A DNA stretch of 64,000 bases from Erysipelotrichia bacterium. Lineage in GTDB: Bacteria > Bacillota_I > Bacilli_A > Erysipelotrichales > Erysipelotrichaceae. Below, piece after piece: positions 62,004 to 64,000 of this stretch. Under the pieces are notes generated by a model. That model saw only the letters and a program-made list of their open reading frames with translations. It was not told where the DNA came from and ran no database searches. The stretch lies in NCBI GenBank assembly GCA_018333955.1, contig JAGXSD010000058.1, forward strand, positions 34,550 through 98,549. Reading direction: 5' to 3'. Position 1 is the first letter of the stretch, and the number at the start of each line of letters is the position of its first letter. Made by a program: the position numbers and the translations under genes.

Positions 62004-63049
62004 AAAAAATCATTGGATTAGTATTAATTGGTTTACTTGTATCTGCAGGTCTAACTGCATGTGTGTCAAAAGAAACACTTCGTGTGTTTTCATGGGGAGT
62101 TTATATTGATGAAAGTTTGATTGCGGAGTTTGAAAAAGAGCACAATGTTCGTGTCATTTATGATGAGTTTGCATCAAATGAAGAAATGTATACTCGCTTA
62201 CTTTCAGGTGAACAATATGATGTGTTAGTTCCGAGTGACTACACTATTGAGCGCTTGATTCAAGAGAACTTATTACAACGTCTTGATTTATCAAAAATCC
62301 CAAATCGTAGTGGCTTAATTCCTGAACTTGTTGGTCTTCCTCATGATCCACAAGGGCAATACTCAATGCCTTATTTTTGGGGTAATGTCGGTCTTGTTTA
62401 TAACAAGAATAACGTTGCATTAGAAGATTTAGAACAGTTAGGATGGGAAATCTTAAGAAATCCTACTTATGCAGGACGTATTTATTTCTATGATTCTGAG
62501 CGTGATGCCTTCATGATTGCCTTAAAAGCGTTAGGATACTCAGTGAACACCGTCAATGAAGCTGAAATTCAAGAGGCTTATGAATGGTTACTTCAAATGG
62601 ATGCAACGATGAATGTGGTTTATGTGACTGATGAAATCATTGATTCCATGATTGCTGGAAATAAAGATCTAGCGGTGATGTATTCTGGTGATGCTGTGTA
62701 TGTTAGTTATGAAAATGAAGATATGGGATTCTATGTTCCAGAACAAGGAACTAACCTTTGGGTCGATGCTATGGTTATCCCAGCCAATGCTCGTAATGTG
62801 GAGTTGGCCCATAAATGGATTAACTTCATGTTGTCACATGAAGCTGCCCTCGCGAACACGATTGAAGTCGCTTATACAACTCCTGTCAAATCTGTCTTTG
62901 ATGAAGTGACTAGTGATGGTGGAGATTATGAGGATTATGTGGATTCTTATGTTCCTCGTTTAGGTCATCCATTTGATGAGGTATATCGTTATAATAACGA
63001 AATCAAGAAGCTATTATCTGATCTGTATACTTTAGTGAAAGCACAATAA
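62000..63049 (+). CDS. potD: Spermidine/putrescine-binding lipoprotein PotD
   Basis: A 349-residue solute-binding lipoprotein. The signal peptide ends at LTAC (cysteine 21). LRVFSWGVYIDESLIAEFEKEHNV and SYTIE-like DVLVPSDYTIERLI resemble PotD; acidic and aromatic residues (NLWVDAMVIPANA, YFWGNVGLVYN) would bind polyamines. It is the last gene of the operon and is followed by a terminator. Confidence 0.94.
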   Translation: MKKIIGLVLIGLLVSAGLTACVSKETLRVFSWGVYIDESLIAEFEKEHNVRVIYDEFASNEEMYTRLLSGEQYDVLVPSDYTIERLIQENLLQRLDLSKIPNRSGLIPELVGLPHDPQGQYSMPYFWGNVGLVYNKNNVALEDLEQLGWEILRNPTYAGRIYFYDSERDAFMIALKALGYSVNTVNEAEIQEAYEWLLQMDATMNVVYVTDEIIDSMIAGNKDLAVMYSGDAVYVSYENEDMGFYVPEQGTNLWVDAMVIPANARNVELAHKWINFMLSHEAALANTIEVAYTTPVKSVFDEVTSDGGDYEDYVDSYVPRLGHPFDEVYRYNNEIKKLLSDLYTLVKAQ

Positions 63050-63072
63050 AACAGAGGGTTAATCCTCTGTTT
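63049..63072 (+). terminator. Terminator of the pot operon
   Basis: Stem AAACAGAGG/CCTCTGTTT (63049-63057 with 63064-63072), six-base loop and a T-rich tail. Confidence 0.85.
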
Positions 63073-63122
63073 TTCTTTTTTTATTGATGCCTTTTTCAGT
63101 GTTAAGTTTCTTTAAAAATTGG

Positions 63123-63151
63123 TTGCATTTTAATTGGTGCGTGTGTATAAT
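63123..63151 (+). promoter_or_regulatory. Promoter of the second tRNA cluster
   Basis: TTGCAT (63123-63128), 17-bp spacer containing TG motifs, TATAAT (63146-63151), 28 bases before the first tRNA. Confidence 0.8.
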
Positions 63152-63179
63152 AGTAAGGCACAGCAGTGAAACAGCCATC

Positions 63180-63253
63180 GGTTCCTTAGCCAAGTGGTAA
63201 GGCAATAGACTGCAACTCTGTGATCATCGGTTCGAATCCGATAGGAACCTCCA
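63180..63253 (+). tRNA. tRNA-Cys (GCA)
   Basis: Acceptor GGTTCCT pairs with AGGAACC. The anticodon loop CTGCAAC gives GCA. CCA is encoded. Confidence 0.95.
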
Positions 63254-63261
63254 AATGAAAT

Positions 63262-63348
63262 GGGGATGTGGCGGAATAGGCAGACGCGACGGACTTAAAA
63301 TCCGTTGATGGTAACATCGTATGGGTTCAAGTCCCTTCATCCCCACCA
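63262..63348 (+). tRNA. tRNA-Leu (TAA)
   Basis: A long-variable-arm tRNA. Acceptor GGGGATG pairs with CATCCCC, and the anticodon loop CTTAAAA gives TAA. CCA is encoded. Confidence 0.95.
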
Positions 63349-63369
63349 TTTCAATTTAGGTTTATAAGT

Positions 63370-63446
63370 GCGCCCATAGCTCAATTGGACAGAGCGTTTG
63401 ACTACGGATCAAAAGGTTGTGGGTTCGACTCCTGCTGGGCGCGCCA
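63370..63446 (+). tRNA. tRNA-Arg (ACG)
   Basis: Acceptor GCGCCCA pairs with TGGGCGC. The anticodon loop CTACGGA gives ACG, presumably edited to ICG by TadA. CCA is encoded. Confidence 0.95.
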
Positions 63447-63480
63447 TTTTATTTATTATGTTGTCAGTAGCTTAAAAACT

Positions 63481-63557
63481 CGGGATGTAGCACAGCTTGG
63501 TAGTGCACTTGATTTGGGATCAAGGGGTCGCAGGTTCGAATCCTGTCATCCCGACCA
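63481..63557 (+). tRNA. tRNA-Pro (TGG)
   Basis: Acceptor CGGGATG pairs with CATCCCG. The anticodon loop TTTGGGA gives TGG. CCA is encoded. Confidence 0.95.
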
Positions 63558-63566
63558 GTTTTTATT

Positions 63567-63643
63567 GGCGGGATAGCTCAGCTGGCTAGAGCGCTCGGTT
63601 CATACCCGGGAGGTCGTGGGTTCGAGTCCCACTCCCGCTACCA
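63567..63643 (+). tRNA. tRNA-Met (CAT), probably elongator
   Basis: The anticodon loop TTCATAC gives CAT. The body closely matches Bacillus elongator tRNA-Met (GGCGG start, CAGCTGGCTAGAGCG D-arm). Position 1 pairs with 72 as a G-U wobble. CCA is encoded. Confidence 0.85.
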
Positions 63644-63663
63644 ATTGTTTAAGTGGCCAAAAG

Positions 63664-63740
63664 GGACCCTTAGCTCAGTTGGTCAGAGCTGCCGGCTCAT
63701 AACCGGTTGGTCGTAGGTTCGAGTCCTACAGGGTCCACCA
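63664..63740 (+). tRNA. tRNA with CAT anticodon, probably tRNA-Ile2 (lysidine)
   Basis: The anticodon loop CTCATAA gives CAT. Acceptor GGACCCT pairs with AGGGTCC and has C4-G69 and C5-G68, which favour TilS recognition. This suggests an isoleucine tRNA reading AUA after lysidine formation. CCA is encoded. Confidence 0.75.
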
Positions 63741-63745
63741 AAACT

Positions 63746-63835
63746 GGAGGAATACCCAAGTGGTTGAAGGGATCGGTCTTGAAAACCGACAGGAGGTAAA
63801 ATCTCGCGTGGGTTCGAATCCCACTTCCTCCGCCA
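63746..63835 (+). tRNA. tRNA-Ser (TGA)
   Basis: A long-variable-arm tRNA. Acceptor GGAGGAA pairs with TTCCTCC, and the anticodon loop CTTGAAA gives TGA. CCA is encoded. Confidence 0.95.
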
Positions 63836-63865
63836 GTTTCTTATCACATTCTTATCTTTAGTTAT

Positions 63866-63942
<77 letters not shown>

Positions 63943-63944
63943 AT

Positions 63945-64000
63945 GGTTCTGTAGCTCAGTCGGTAGAGCAATGGACTGAAAATCCATGTGTCGTCGGTTC
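63945..64000 (+). tRNA. tRNA-Phe (GAA), cut by the window end
   Basis: The anticodon loop CTGAAAA gives GAA. The acceptor 5' strand GGTTCTG is present; the 3' half lies beyond the window. Confidence 0.9.

Noticed and set aside
63385..63576. A 63-codon open frame across 63385-63576
   Set aside because: It runs through tRNA-Arg and tRNA-Pro and has no protein-like features; it is a by-product of the tRNA genes.

Overview
The window is about 64 kb of a low-GC, Shine-Dalgarno-using chromosome. The gene content points to a monoderm Bacillota, most likely on the Erysipelotrichia or Mollicutes-adjacent side. Supporting signs are a sufCDSUB operon, LafA/BgsB-type glycolipid glycosyltransferases, an ECF-type pantothenate S component, PduL, type III glutamine synthetase, and frequent sigma-A promoters (TTGaca, 17 bp, TATAAT). 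TGA is used as a stop codon and TGG as tryptophan, so the code is standard. The placement is inferred from gene families only; no 16S rRNA lies in the window.

Layout. 0-5 kb: membrane glycolipid synthesis (two glycosyltransferases and a flippase-like protein). The second glycosyltransferase is fused to RecX and followed by yhaM. 5-7.4 kb: a HIT protein and two extracytoplasmic PrsA/SurA-type proteins on the minus strand. 7.5-12.3 kb: the SUF iron-sulfur operon. 12.3-15.2 kb: an MFS transporter, alanine racemase and a membrane protein. 15.3-15.8 kb: six tRNAs, followed by a solitary tnpB. 17-20.7 kb: a D-2-hydroxyacid dehydrogenase, patatin, aldo/keto reductase and mutY. 21-25.7 kb: tgt-queA-queH, an aminotransferase and two small membrane proteins. 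25.7-30.7 kb: yggS, a YwaF-like protein, a GH13 glucosidase, bcp, a YbaN-like protein and threonine aldolase. 30.8-37.8 kb: a tightly overlapping run of MFS transporter, trhP1, trhP2, a SpoU methyltransferase, nadE and an AI-2E-type permease. 37.8-42.1 kb: glnN, a NifU C-terminal protein, an S1 protein and pgi. 42.2-49 kb: apbE facing a complete rnf operon with several odd features. 49-53.4 kb: a CaCA exchanger and then a minimal Tad-like pilus operon. 53.5-58.6 kb: coaX-panT, tRNA-His, a hydrolase, pduL, a lipid kinase, a HAD phosphatase and thioredoxin. 58.7-63.1 kb: an XRE-cupin regulator with potABCD. 63.2-64 kb: a second tRNA cluster, cut by the window end.

Most interesting region: the rnf operon. 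Its RnfB keeps only the first [4Fe-4S] motif and lacks the ferredoxin domains. Its RnfD carries an extra C-terminal FMN-binding domain that is near-duplicated as a second domain in RnfG. A 63-residue one-helix, four-cysteine protein sits between rnfA and rnfB and resembles NqrM in design. ApbE, the enzyme that attaches FMN to such proteins, is encoded next door. Second in interest is the compact six-gene Tad-like locus, whose 48-residue Flp-like pilin has no prepilin leader and which has no visible peptidase gene. A third theme is a set of apparently leaderless genes in which the -10 hexamer lies six to eight bases before the ATG.
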